Assembly: GCA_002482965.1 (NCBI GenBank)
Contig: DLGZ01000031.1
Location: 26,629-90,628 of the forward strand
DNA: 64,000 nt
Source of the DNA: Verrucomicrobiaceae bacterium UBA7681
GTDB taxonomy: Bacteria > Verrucomicrobiota > Verrucomicrobiia > Verrucomicrobiales > Verrucomicrobiaceae
Reading direction: 5' to 3'
Below are positions 1 through 8,409 of this stretch, in pieces. Position 1 is the stretch's first letter; each line of letters opens with the position of its first letter. A program made the position numbers and the translations under genes. A model generated the notes under the pieces. The model was not told the origin of the DNA. It made no database searches and saw only the letters and a list, made by a program, of their open reading frames with translations.

Positions 1-499
1 CGCGCTGGCGCATGCCGCCGCTGAGCTGATGCGGGTATTCGTTGAGGCGCTGCTCCGGTGCTGGAATGCGCACCTTCTGCATCATGTCGATGCTGCGCGC
101 CAGCACGTCGGCCTTGCTGCATTCCGTATGAAGCAAAATAGCCTCGGCAAGCTGACGGCCCACGGTCTGCACAGGATTCAGCGCCGTCATCGGCTCCTGG
201 AAAATCATGCTGATGTCCTTGCCCCGTATCTGCTGCATCTCCTCGACGGGCAGAGATGCCAGATCACGGCCTTCAAAGTGGATGCTGCCGCCGAGAATCT
301 TGCCATGCGGCTGTGGCAGCAGGCGGGTGATGGAAAAAGCGGTGACGCTTTTGCCGCAGCCGGATTCCCCGACGATGCCGAAGGTCTTGCCGCGTGGCAC
401 TTCAAAACGAATGCCATCGACCGCCGTCATGCGGCCCGCATCAGTGTCGAACGCGGTGACGAGGTCTCTGACTTCGAGGATGGGGGCGGTGCTGCTCAT
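1..499 (-). CDS. Oligopeptide ABC transporter ATP-binding protein (OppD/YejF type), partial
   Basis: Cytoplasmic ATPase that would power the peptide importer encoded just upstream. The visible part begins MSSTAPILEVRDLVTAF and contains a Walker A motif GESGCGKS, the Q-loop FQEPMTALNP and the ABC signature LSGGMRQR; the window edge cuts the gene right after the signature, so Walker B is not visible. Its ATG overlaps the TGA of the upstream binding-protein gene by 4 bp, implying translational coupling in one operon. The Opp/Dpp family assignment is secure; the exact substrate is not. Confidence 0.9.
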   Translation of the reverse strand, partial: MSSTAPILEVRDLVTAFDTDAGRMTAVDGIRFEVPRGKTFGIVGESGCGKSVTAFSITRLLPQPHGKILGGSIHFEGRDLASLPVEEMQQIRGKDISMIFQEPMTALNPVQTVGRQLAEAILLHTECSKADVLARSIDMMQKVRIPAPEQRLNEYPHQLSGGMRQR

Positions 500-2475
500 G
501 GCTTGTCCTGATACTGGTCGAAGACACGGCTCTTCTCGCCGAAGCTGCGTCCTACGCGCATGGCCTCAAGGGTCTCTTTCTTGATGTCCTCGTCGATCCA
601 CCAAACGAAGCTGTCCTGCCCCTCGCGGCTGTATTTGCAGTTGCCGTCGGCGGGCCAGCGAAACCAGCGAGTGTGGAAGTAGCGGTAGAGCGGCACCTCC
701 CAAGTGGGGATCTCAGTGGCGCGCCGTTGCGCCTCCTCCTCAATGATCCAGCTCAGCCGCTGCACCTCCTCCTCGTTGGGTGCCTCACGGCACTGGATGA
801 TGAGCTTGTCCAGCTCCGGGTCGGCGGTCTGCGTGAAGTTGTTGGTGTCCGCCTTCGGCTTGCGCGTACCGTCCGGCATTTTCTCATAAGCATTGTCACT
901 GTGATAGAACTGCCAAAATTCGGGATACGGAGGCCCGGCCCCGAAACCCGCGAGGATCAGGTCATGCTTCTTCTCGCCGCCCTTCTTGAAAAGCTGGGTG
1001 AAGTCCAGTGACTCGATCTGCAGGTCCAGGCCGGCTTTCAGCGCGCCTTCTTTCCAGATCAGCCCCGCTTGGGTGTAGAGCGGCATGGCACCAATCGAGA
1101 GCACAAAGGAGAGACGCTTGCCCTCCGCGTTCATCAGCACGCCGTCGCGCCCCGCCTTGGTAAAACCCGCCTTGGCAAACGACTCCCGCGCCTTGGCCGG
1201 GTCATACTTGCGTGCATGCAAATTGGGGCTGGTGAAACGGCCAAAGCCTGCAAACGCGCTCTGCATGCGCAAAGCATCATCACGCAGCACGACGGCGATG
1301 ACCTTCTCCATGTCAAAGGCGTGATGCACGCCTACGCGTACGTCGAGGTTGTCCAGCAACGGCTTGCTCGTGTTGATGTAAATGCAGCGCGGGTTCCGAG
1401 GATACTGGTTGTAAAATGTGTAGCGCTCGAGGTAGCCGTTCAGCAGCTCGGGGACGTCGCCACGGTCATACCAAAAGGTCGGCGGCAGCATTTGGGCGCT
1501 GCTGGAAAACAGGTCCAGCTTTCCCTGCCGCAGCAGTTCGAAGCTCTTGTCAATCGTGCTGACCATCCGGTACACAATGCGGTCGGCGTTGAAGCGGTAC
1601 TTGTAGTACTTTTTGTCCTTGGCCCACCAATCTTTCACCCGGTGGAGACTGATGCTGCGGCCGAACTTCACATCCTCCGGGAGGATGTCGTAGGCGCCCG
1701 TGGTCGGCATCTTACGCCACTGGTAGCGGGCTGGAAAGTCCTCGGCAAACTCACGGAAAAAGTGGCGCGGCAGAGGCATGAGGTTCGCGATCAGCACCGG
1801 GTCCGGGTTCACCTTGGTCAGCGTGATGGACATCGTATGCTCGTCGTACTTCGTGACCGCAGCAAACTCGCGCGGAAAGTAGTCCGCCTTGTACGGATCC
1901 TTCGCGTACTTCGACATCGAGACATAGAAGAACATGAAATAATCCTCCACCGTCACCTTCACGCCGTCGGAATAGGTGGCGTCCGGGTCGAGCCGGAAGA
2001 ACACCGTCTTGCGATCCTCGCTGATGGCCCACTCCTTCGCCAGACTGGGCATCCACTTGTCCACGTTGGGGTGCCGTACCACGTGGTTCATCTCGATGTT
2101 GTCGTAATGCTCGCCGCGGAAGGTGTTGCCGCCCTCCGGCCCGATGAAACGCAGCGTGGGCGGGAAGTTTGGCATGTCGAAGTTGAAGGTGCCGCCCTTC
2201 TTCGCCGCCGGATCACCGATCTCCGGCAGATCCATGCCATTCTCCCACTTCAGGTTCGCCGGCACGTCGGCAAGCGTCTTGAATTGGTAAAAATTTGGCT
2301 TCGACTTCCAGTCCGCCTCCACCTCTGCGGTGTTGTCATAGGGCGGGAAACGGACGTCATCGCTGCGCTTGCAGGCGGACAGCACGATACATGCCGCCGT
2401 GGCAAGCAGCATGAACCTCGCCGTGCGACGAATGCTGGAACCTGCTGCTCCCTCCGCTGTGGTGTCTCGCTTCAT
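496..2475 (-). CDS. Extracellular peptide-binding lipoprotein, SBP family 5 (YejA/OppA-like)
   Basis: Substrate-binding component of a peptide ABC importer. The 659-residue protein has an N-terminal hydrophobic segment ending in a lipobox, VLSAC with the lipidated Cys near residue 35, so it is probably membrane-anchored in the periplasm. The body is a family 5 solute-binding domain (YSDGVKVTVEDYFMF, then a long C-terminal lobe), and the length fits YejA-like members. It overlaps the permease gene upstream and the ATPase gene downstream by 4 bp each. The YejA-like permease partners suggest a peptide or peptide-like ligand; the specific ligand cannot be read from sequence. Confidence 0.9.
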   Translation of the reverse strand: MKRDTTAEGAAGSSIRRTARFMLLATAACIVLSACKRSDDVRFPPYDNTAEVEADWKSKPNFYQFKTLADVPANLKWENGMDLPEIGDPAAKKGGTFNFDMPNFPPTLRFIGPEGGNTFRGEHYDNIEMNHVVRHPNVDKWMPSLAKEWAISEDRKTVFFRLDPDATYSDGVKVTVEDYFMFFYVSMSKYAKDPYKADYFPREFAAVTKYDEHTMSITLTKVNPDPVLIANLMPLPRHFFREFAEDFPARYQWRKMPTTGAYDILPEDVKFGRSISLHRVKDWWAKDKKYYKYRFNADRIVYRMVSTIDKSFELLRQGKLDLFSSSAQMLPPTFWYDRGDVPELLNGYLERYTFYNQYPRNPRCIYINTSKPLLDNLDVRVGVHHAFDMEKVIAVVLRDDALRMQSAFAGFGRFTSPNLHARKYDPAKARESFAKAGFTKAGRDGVLMNAEGKRLSFVLSIGAMPLYTQAGLIWKEGALKAGLDLQIESLDFTQLFKKGGEKKHDLILAGFGAGPPYPEFWQFYHSDNAYEKMPDGTRKPKADTNNFTQTADPELDKLIIQCREAPNEEEVQRLSWIIEEEAQRRATEIPTWEVPLYRYFHTRWFRWPADGNCKYSREGQDSFVWWIDEDIKKETLEAMRVGRSFGEKSRVFDQYQDKP

Positions 2476-4007
2476 TCGTAGATGGTGAATTTCTTCGGAT
2501 CGAACGCCTCACGCACGGCCTCACCGACAAAGGTGATCAGCACCAGCACAGAGGCCATGGCGGCGAAGGCGCTGCTCACGATCCAGGGATAGGAAAAGTT
2601 ATCGACACCTTCGTGAAGCAGGCGGCCCCAGCTCGGCTCGTCTGGCGGCAGGCCGAAGCCCAGAAAGTCCAGTGCGGCCAGCGAGGTGATGACACCGGAC
2701 ACCTCAAAAGGGGCAAGCGTGACCAGGATGGCGATGACGTTCGGCAGCACCTGGCGGAAAATAATGCGCGGCGTACTGGCACCCAGCAGGCGCGCGGCAG
2801 CCACGTAGTCACGCGACTTCTCTTTGTAAACCGCCGTGCGCAGGTAGCTCGTGGTGCTCATCCAGCCGAATGCGGCGATCAACATCACCAGCACCGTCAG
2901 GGTGGGACTGACCAAGGCGCTGACGATGGACACCAAAAACAGGAACGGCAGAACCGACCACACCTCAATCAGCCGCTGGCCCACAATGTCCACCACACCG
3001 CCAAAATAGCCCAGTGCCCCGCCGCCGATGATGCCCACACCGAAAACAAGCGTCACAAAAAGTACGGACGCCACCAGCACTTGCTGCCAGCCGCCATAAA
3101 GCATGGCCAGCACATCCTGCCCTGTGCCATTGGTTCCCAGATAGTGTTTGTGACGCGCGGAAGGCTCCGAGGGCGGATAGACCAGCCTCTTCCACTCCGC
3201 ATGAGCCATCGGCTCCAGAGCCGCCGCCTTGCCCTCGCTGAAGTCGGTGTAAGCCACGCGTTTGCCATTTTCATATCGGCCTTTCTCGACCTGCTCTCCC
3301 GCCTCGTTCCAGCCGCGGAAGTCGCCATGCTTCACCCCTTTGCGGAATTGGAACTCCTGGCGCTTCTGCTCCATGTTGGTGGCGAACACCGTGTAGGCCG
3401 TGCCGTCCAACGGGCGGGACGATCCTGGCGGGCTTAGCACGTCTCCATGCAGGTCCAAGATCTCGATGGTCGGAGGCGAGTCGAGCTTGGGCGAGTAAGG
3501 AACCAGCGGCATCAGCACCCAGTTCCCCTTTTTTTCAAGACGGCAGCGTTCCTGCAGCTCGCGGTAGTCCACCTCGGCGGAGGAGGCGAAGCCGAAGGTT
3601 TTGCCAGGGAGGAAATCGCTGCGGAGGAAAGGAAAATAATAATGACCGTCCTGCTTCACCACCAGCGCACGTTTGCCCACGATCAGATTGTCCAGCGAGG
3701 CAATCCCAGACAGCACCACCAGCACCACGAAGGACACGTAACCCCGCCGCAGCGAGCGGAATCGCCGAAGCTGCTTCAAGGTCAGCGGGCTGAACTGCCA
3801 CTCGTTCCGGGCGCGCATTATCAAGCGAAGGCCAAAGGCCGCCACCAGCGCCAGCACGATAAAGCCCAGCACGGCTCCTCCTAAAAACGGCGCTTTGAAC
3901 ACCGGCACCAGCACACGCAACAGCCGGAAGACCGCGGACAAGACCGCGAATACAAGAAGACAGATGCCGGTGGTGCGTGGGGTCATGCGGCGTGTGGGTT
4001 CATTCAA
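2472..4007 (-). CDS. ABC peptide transporter permease (YejE/OppC-like) with large periplasmic insert
   Basis: Inner-membrane permease. Hydrophobic segments near residues 12-60 and 85-105 are followed by a soluble stretch of about 170 residues, then a BPD_transp_1 domain (about 290-500) with LGTNGTGQDVLAMLYGG, typical of OppC/YejE. The cytoplasmic coupling motif is AARLLGASTPRIIFRQVLPN. The protein is longer than usual OppC (about 300 residues) because of the insert, which contains a MORN_2/YwqK-like segment around residues 218-250 (KHGDFRGWNEAGEQ then KGRYENGKR). It overlaps both neighbouring transporter genes, so the four form one operon. Confidence 0.9.
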   Translation of the reverse strand: MNEPTRRMTPRTTGICLLVFAVLSAVFRLLRVLVPVFKAPFLGGAVLGFIVLALVAAFGLRLIMRARNEWQFSPLTLKQLRRFRSLRRGYVSFVVLVVLSGIASLDNLIVGKRALVVKQDGHYYFPFLRSDFLPGKTFGFASSAEVDYRELQERCRLEKKGNWVLMPLVPYSPKLDSPPTIEILDLHGDVLSPPGSSRPLDGTAYTVFATNMEQKRQEFQFRKGVKHGDFRGWNEAGEQVEKGRYENGKRVAYTDFSEGKAAALEPMAHAEWKRLVYPPSEPSARHKHYLGTNGTGQDVLAMLYGGWQQVLVASVLFVTLVFGVGIIGGGALGYFGGVVDIVGQRLIEVWSVLPFLFLVSIVSALVSPTLTVLVMLIAAFGWMSTTSYLRTAVYKEKSRDYVAAARLLGASTPRIIFRQVLPNVIAILVTLAPFEVSGVITSLAALDFLGFGLPPDEPSWGRLLHEGVDNFSYPWIVSSAFAAMASVLVLITFVGEAVREAFDPKKFTIYE

Positions 4008-5253
4008 AACGGACGCGTGGATCAGTCAGCGCCACCAGGTAGTCAGACAGGATGTTGCCCAGCATGATCAGCAGAACGTCGATGGTGAGAATGCCCATCA
4101 CCAGCGGGTAGTCGCGGTCGGAGATGCTCTGCACCATCAGCAGGCCAAAGCCATCGATCTGGAAGATTTTCTCGATCAGCATGGAGCCCGCCACAAAAAT
4201 GGTTGTGATGCTCCCCAGCGTGGTGACGATGGGGATAATCGAGTTCCGCAGCGCATGGCCAATCACTGCCCGGCGGAAGCTGGCACCCTTCGCAATGGCC
4301 GTGCGCACATAGTCCGCCGCCAGATTATCCATGAGGTTGTTCTTCATGAGCATGGTCATGAAGGCGAAGCTGCCGATCATGTAGCAAACGAGTGGCAAAA
4401 TCGCGTGATGGATGACGTCCCACACCTTTCCGAAAAAGCCCAAGGAGGCGAAGTTTTCACCCGTGAAGCCTTCCGTGGGAAACCAACCATGGCGTGCGGC
4501 AAGGTACACCACCAGCAGACTGCCCAGCAGAAAGCCCGGAATGGAGTAGCCAATGAAAATCAGCATCGAGGTGACGTTGTCGATCATCGTGCGATGCTTG
4601 ATGGCCTTCAGCACGCCCAAGGGGATGCACACCAGGTAGCTCAGGATGAAACTGGTGAGGCCGTAGAAGATGGAAACCGGCATCTTTGACAGCATCATCT
4701 CCAGCACCGGCTGGTTGTAGCTGGTGGAGAGGTGGAAGTAGCCATGGACCATCCCCTTGAACACCGGCCGATAGACCACCACACGCTGCTTCTCTGGCTC
4801 AGCCCGTGTCTTCCAACCCTCTAATGTCGTGGGATCGGACGCCGTGAGCTTCCCATCGCGGGAAAGCGTGGCCGGGGTGACCTTGTAAGCATTGGTTGCA
4901 GTCCACTGCTCCCGGGGCAGCAGCACCTTCAGACTGACCGGCAGTTCCTTCGCGTCGTTTTCAAACTTTACGAACTGCGGTGTGTCCTCACGCGGCAGGA
5001 CGCCCAGCCACATGCCGTAGGCGTACAGGAAGGACTTGTCGAAGCCGTAGTAGGAGGCCAAGTCGGCAAGCTGCTCTTCGGAAAGCGAAGCCCCTGCATT
5101 TTTGCCCCCGCCCTTCTCATTCATCATCGCCATCTGCATCGTCCGCTCCATCGGACCACCCGGGGTTACCCGCGTGATTCCGAACACCACCAGCGTCGCC
5201 CCGATCAGTGTCGGAATGATGAGTAAAAAGCGGCGGATGAAGTAGTCGCGCAT
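4000..5253 (-). CDS. ABC peptide transporter permease (YejB/OppB-like)
   Basis: Inner-membrane permease, first gene of the importer operon. The start at 5253 gives MRDYFIRRFLLIIPTLIGAT, the classic OppB/YejB opening; the frame is open to 5310, but the extra 19 residues do not resemble the family. After the first helix comes a periplasmic insert (about residues 40-195), then the permease domain with coupling motif YVRTAIAKGASFRRAVIGHA. The end overlaps the start of the second permease by 8 bp. The periplasmic inserts in both permeases match the Yej subtype rather than classical Opp. Confidence 0.9.
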   Translation of the reverse strand: MRDYFIRRFLLIIPTLIGATLVVFGITRVTPGGPMERTMQMAMMNEKGGGKNAGASLSEEQLADLASYYGFDKSFLYAYGMWLGVLPREDTPQFVKFENDAKELPVSLKVLLPREQWTATNAYKVTPATLSRDGKLTASDPTTLEGWKTRAEPEKQRVVVYRPVFKGMVHGYFHLSTSYNQPVLEMMLSKMPVSIFYGLTSFILSYLVCIPLGVLKAIKHRTMIDNVTSMLIFIGYSIPGFLLGSLLVVYLAARHGWFPTEGFTGENFASLGFFGKVWDVIHHAILPLVCYMIGSFAFMTMLMKNNLMDNLAADYVRTAIAKGASFRRAVIGHALRNSIIPIVTTLGSITTIFVAGSMLIEKIFQIDGFGLLMVQSISDRDYPLVMGILTIDVLLIMLGNILSDYLVALTDPRVRFE

Positions 5254-5386
5254 GAGGCGGTTGGCAGAAAGAAAAAGAAGTCTCCGACAATACGCCGCTG
5301 CGCACAACAATTTGTATGTGATTTGAATGAATCGTCATCTCACTTCGCAAAACCACCGGATGCGCCTGCGTGGAATGGAGGTAATC

Positions 5387-6292
5387 ATGCTCAGCCGCAT
5401 GAAAACACTCTTCGCTCTTCTGACCGTATCGCTGCTGTCATCTTGCATGATGCCGTTTCCGCCGCTGGGGCCGCAGAATCCTGGGGCGGATGTGGCGGTG
5501 CCGATGCAGCTCCGTGCAGGGACGCCGCATGTCATGGCCAGCATCAATGGCCAGCGCGCCATTCCTCTGCTGCTGGACACCGGAGCCACTCTGAGCGTGT
5601 TCGAGCCTGACGTGGCCACCGCCTGCGGTCTCCTTCCCTCCGGCGGGGGCAGGATGCAGATTCGCGGCGTTCATGGCACAGCGGGGGCCAGCCAGGCGGT
5701 GATGAGCACAATGGACCTGGGCCAATGGCACACGACAAACGTGCGGTGCCTGGTGCGCGGCATTTCCAGCTTTTCATCCGGCGGGCTTGGCTCCGCCATC
5801 CTCGGCATGGATCACTTGCGCCGGAATTGCAGCTTCATGACCATCGATTACCAGCGCAACACGGTGGAACTGGGCTTTTCACGCGCGTTTCAGCCCACTC
5901 GCGGCGTGGTGACACGCACGCCGCTGCGCTGGTCGATGGGCATGCCCGTCATTCGTGTCAGCTCCGGCGGCGTCACCTGGGACGCGGTGGTGGATTCGGG
6001 TTCGACCTGGGGCATCGTGATCAATCAAAGCACTGCCGCTCGTCTGGGCCATGCGCACGACGGCATGGGCATGGGTCGAGGTCTGGTCCTGAGTGGTGTG
6101 GGTGGCAGTGTGCAGGCAGATCAGGTGGGTGCGCGCACGATTCAGGTTCCTTCGGCAACGCTGTGCGGAGAGTCTCACCCCGTGGCGACCCTGTATGTCA
6201 TGCCGGGCCCCATGCGCGTCGGTTCACGGTTCTGGCAGGGCACGCGCCTGACGGTGGATTTCCGTGGCAATGCTCTCTGGCTGGAGCGTTGA
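5387..6292 (+). CDS. Retropepsin-like aspartyl protease lipoprotein
   Basis: Predicted secreted aspartic peptidase with two retropepsin-like lobes in one chain. The start at 5387 follows a clear GGAGGT ribosome-binding site; the frame is open from 5327. The N-terminus has a lipoprotein signal with lipobox LLSSC (Cys 20). Catalytic-type motifs are LLLDTGATLSVF (Asp 64) and VVDSGSTWGIVI (about residue 203), so a complete two-Asp site could form within one molecule. A paralogue follows 63 bp downstream. The bacterial clan AA assignment is by motif; the substrate is unknown. Confidence 0.8.
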   Translation: MLSRMKTLFALLTVSLLSSCMMPFPPLGPQNPGADVAVPMQLRAGTPHVMASINGQRAIPLLLDTGATLSVFEPDVATACGLLPSGGGRMQIRGVHGTAGASQAVMSTMDLGQWHTTNVRCLVRGISSFSSGGLGSAILGMDHLRRNCSFMTIDYQRNTVELGFSRAFQPTRGVVTRTPLRWSMGMPVIRVSSGGVTWDAVVDSGSTWGIVINQSTAARLGHAHDGMGMGRGLVLSGVGGSVQADQVGARTIQVPSATLCGESHPVATLYVMPGPMRVGSRFWQGTRLTVDFRGNALWLER

Positions 6293-6355
6293 GCGCAACT
6301 CTTGTGATCAGCGATGGTTGACAGCGGCAAGCCCTCAATGGATGGCTTACGCACT

Positions 6356-7402
6356 ATGAATCGTCTGCACTTCACCATCGTCCTAAGAATGGCACTGGCG
6401 TTCAACGCAATGATAAGTCTCACGGGATGTGCCGACTCGTTTGCGGTGAAAAATGAGGCGGTGCCGGAGGAGATGCAGAAGCAGTTGCAGGCTCAGGCCA
6501 TTTCAGCATCTGAGATCAAGATGACGGAAAAGGGCGGCGTGAACATCCGAACGAACAGCGTGCCGCCGCCGGAGGGTGTGCTCAGGGTGCCCATGCACTA
6601 TGAGCAAGGCGTTCCGTACCTTAAAGTCAGCCTCAACGGTCACAAACCGAAAAAATTCATGCTCGACACCGGGGCGGCCAGCAGCGTTTTTGATGCGGAG
6701 CAGGCGGTGGAATACGGCCTGCGCACCGTGCCGCAGATACGTCCCACCATGGCGGGCGTGTTGGGAAATGAACCGGGCATGGCGGCGATCATTCAGACAC
6801 TGCAGATCGGCACGTGGCGGCTGGAGAACCTGCCCTGCATCATCCGTATGCAGCGCACGGCCGTGGGCAGCGGCATTCTGAAGGAGCATCTGGGGATCTG
6901 CCTGCTGGGGGTCAACATACTGGCCAAAAACTGCAAGTATGCGACGCTTGATTTTTTGAAGGAGGAGTTTGAGTTTGGCCTGACCCGCAGTTTTCCAGGT
7001 CCGGTGCGCAAGCACACGCACAAGGCCAGCCTGAGCATGAAGCACGGGGTGCCGACGACGCTGCTCAAATACGGCAAGATGTCCTGGGAAGCCGTGGTCG
7101 ATTCAGGTTCTTCTTTCGGAGTGCAGCTGGACCGCCGCGTTGCCGAGGTGCTTGGCTATAAAAATGGCGGTTGGGATGTGGGTGGAAACTATCTCATCAC
7201 CGGCGTCGGCGGTGCGCAGACACCGAGGGAGGCAAATGTGCGGGTGCTGGAGTTCAAAGCCCTTGGCCTGTTCGGATCTTATTACCCCTTTGCACAGGTG
7301 GATGTGATGCCCGGGCCGTCACGTCTGGGCACTTACCTGATGGAGGACTATCGAGTGACCTTGGATTTTGAGCACAATGTGCTCTGGGTCGAGTGGGGTT
7401 GA
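6356..7402 (+). CDS. Retropepsin-like aspartyl protease lipoprotein, paralogue
   Basis: Second member of a tandem pair. The start at 6356 gives a lipoprotein signal with lipobox SLTGC (Cys 25); an earlier in-frame ATG at 6314 lacks signal-peptide character. The two acid motifs are FMLDTGAASSVF (about residue 104) and VVDSGSSFGVQL (about 249), matching the upstream protein in order and spacing. It carries about 65 residues between the lipid anchor and the first lobe, absent from its neighbour. It probably shares a transcript with the upstream gene and ends at the hairpin at 7405. Function beyond periplasmic or surface peptidase-like is unknown. Confidence 0.8.
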   Translation: MNRLHFTIVLRMALAFNAMISLTGCADSFAVKNEAVPEEMQKQLQAQAISASEIKMTEKGGVNIRTNSVPPPEGVLRVPMHYEQGVPYLKVSLNGHKPKKFMLDTGAASSVFDAEQAVEYGLRTVPQIRPTMAGVLGNEPGMAAIIQTLQIGTWRLENLPCIIRMQRTAVGSGILKEHLGICLLGVNILAKNCKYATLDFLKEEFEFGLTRSFPGPVRKHTHKASLSMKHGVPTTLLKYGKMSWEAVVDSGSSFGVQLDRRVAEVLGYKNGGWDVGGNYLITGVGGAQTPREANVRVLEFKALGLFGSYYPFAQVDVMPGPSRLGTYLMEDYRVTLDFEHNVLWVEWG

Positions 7403-7404
7403 AG

Positions 7405-7442
7405 GAAGAGGCCGGAAAAGGGCCCTTCAGCAGCATTTTTTT
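7405..7442 (+). terminator. Intrinsic terminator after the aspartyl protease pair
   Basis: Stem GAAGAGGCC / GGCCCTTC with one bulged A and a 7-nt loop, followed 7 nt later by a run of seven T. It starts three bases after the stop codon of the second protease gene and separates it from the respiratory operon. Confidence 0.6.
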
Positions 7443-7503
7443 GAGACAGAATCGCAATAGACAAGCATCGCGCATAAAAGTTCAAAAAAAATCAAGATGA
7501 CGG

Positions 7504-7532
7504 TTGCAAACCTGCTCCCGTCTCCCTATTCT
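7504..7532 (+). promoter_or_regulatory. Candidate sigma70-type promoter for the respiratory operon
   Basis: TTGCAA at 7504-7509 and TATTCT at 7527-7532 are separated by 17 bp; each matches 4 of 6 consensus bases. The start would fall near 7539, at the edge of the palindrome at 7540-7559. Weak boxes, so low confidence. Confidence 0.3.
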
Positions 7533-7539
7533 AAAACTC

Positions 7540-7559
7540 CTTGTGAAATTTTTCACAAG
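7540..7559. promoter_or_regulatory. Perfect 20-bp palindrome with CRP/FNR-family consensus
   Basis: CTTGTGAAA-TT-TTTCACAAG is a perfect inverted repeat containing TGTGA-N6-TCACA, the consensus bound by CRP-family regulators. It lies 21 bp before the actA ATG. Whether it activates or represses depends on the true transcription start; overlap with the candidate promoter start would favour repression from that promoter. Confidence 0.5.
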
Positions 7560-7580
7560 CTCATCTTTCCGACACTTTCT

Positions 7581-8387
7581 ATGGGTAACTTTTTTCCGCG
7601 TTGGAGCAACTGGCTGCCTCTCAAGCTCGCCATTGCCGTCGTGTTCATTGCCTTCGGCGTGAGTGTCGGCATTGCCTACTACTTCACACCGAAATACACT
7701 CGCGTAGGTTATGAACCGACGCAGCCTGTGCCGTTCTCGCACAAGATTCATGCAGGACAGCTCGCGCTCGACTGCCGGTACTGCCACAGCTTCGTTGAGA
7801 CCTCCAGTCACTCGAACGTGCCGACCAACCAGACCTGCTTTAACTGCCATGGCCCGGGCAAAGGCAACATCCGCAGCAATTCTCCCAAGCTGGAGATGGT
7901 GATCAAAGCCAACGAAACCGGCAACTCGATCCCATGGGTCAAAGTCCACAAGGCACCTGACTACGTCTATTTCAATCACAGCGCCCATCTCAACCGCGGC
8001 ATCTCCTGCGTTTCCTGCCACGGCAAGATCACCGAGATGGAAGTCGTCCGCCACGATCAGCCGCAGTCGATGGGCTGGTGCCTTGACTGCCACCGCAATC
8101 CTGAGAAGAACCTGCGCCCGCTCGAATTCGTCACCAAGCTGGACTACCAGGCTGGCGACCTGAAGCGTGACGAGTTTTATAAGTCTCTCATCGACAAGAA
8201 GGTCCCGGCAGGCGAGATCGCCACCACGATCGGCGGTGAAGGTGCCAAGGCTGACACTCTTGAACAGATCGTCGCTCTCGCGGAGAAAACCTACGGTAAA
8301 AACGTGACCCAGACTGAAGTGGGCACCCAGATTAAGAAGCACTGGCAGATTCAGCCGCCGGAATCCTGCACCACCTGCCACCGCTAA
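7581..8387 (+). CDS. actA: Alternative complex III subunit A, pentaheme cytochrome c
   Basis: Membrane-anchored multiheme c-type cytochrome of the quinol-oxidising alternative complex III. Five CxxCH heme sites are visible: CRYCH, CFNCH, CVSCH, CLDCH and CTTCH. The start at 7581 (MGNFFPRWSNWLPLK) places a single transmembrane helix right at the N-terminus, as in ActA; the frame extends to 7497 but the extra 28 residues do not fit. It is the first gene of a plus-strand operon reaching 25153, with actB 22 bp downstream. In known ACIII the ActA hemes receive electrons from the ActB iron-sulfur clusters or quinol and deliver them to the mono-heme subunit or cytochrome c. Confidence 0.93.
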   Translation: MGNFFPRWSNWLPLKLAIAVVFIAFGVSVGIAYYFTPKYTRVGYEPTQPVPFSHKIHAGQLALDCRYCHSFVETSSHSNVPTNQTCFNCHGPGKGNIRSNSPKLEMVIKANETGNSIPWVKVHKAPDYVYFNHSAHLNRGISCVSCHGKITEMEVVRHDQPQSMGWCLDCHRNPEKNLRPLEFVTKLDYQAGDLKRDEFYKSLIDKKVPAGEIATTIGGEGAKADTLEQIVALAEKTYGKNVTQTEVGTQIKKHWQIQPPESCTTCHR

Positions 8388-8409
8388 CCCGCGCCCCTTT
8401 TTCTGACAC

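Noticed and set aside
1069..2481. A 470-codon plus-strand frame opposite the binding-protein gene
   Set aside because: Composition is His/Val/Arg-rich without domains, and the minus strand encodes a typical SBP family 5 lipoprotein.
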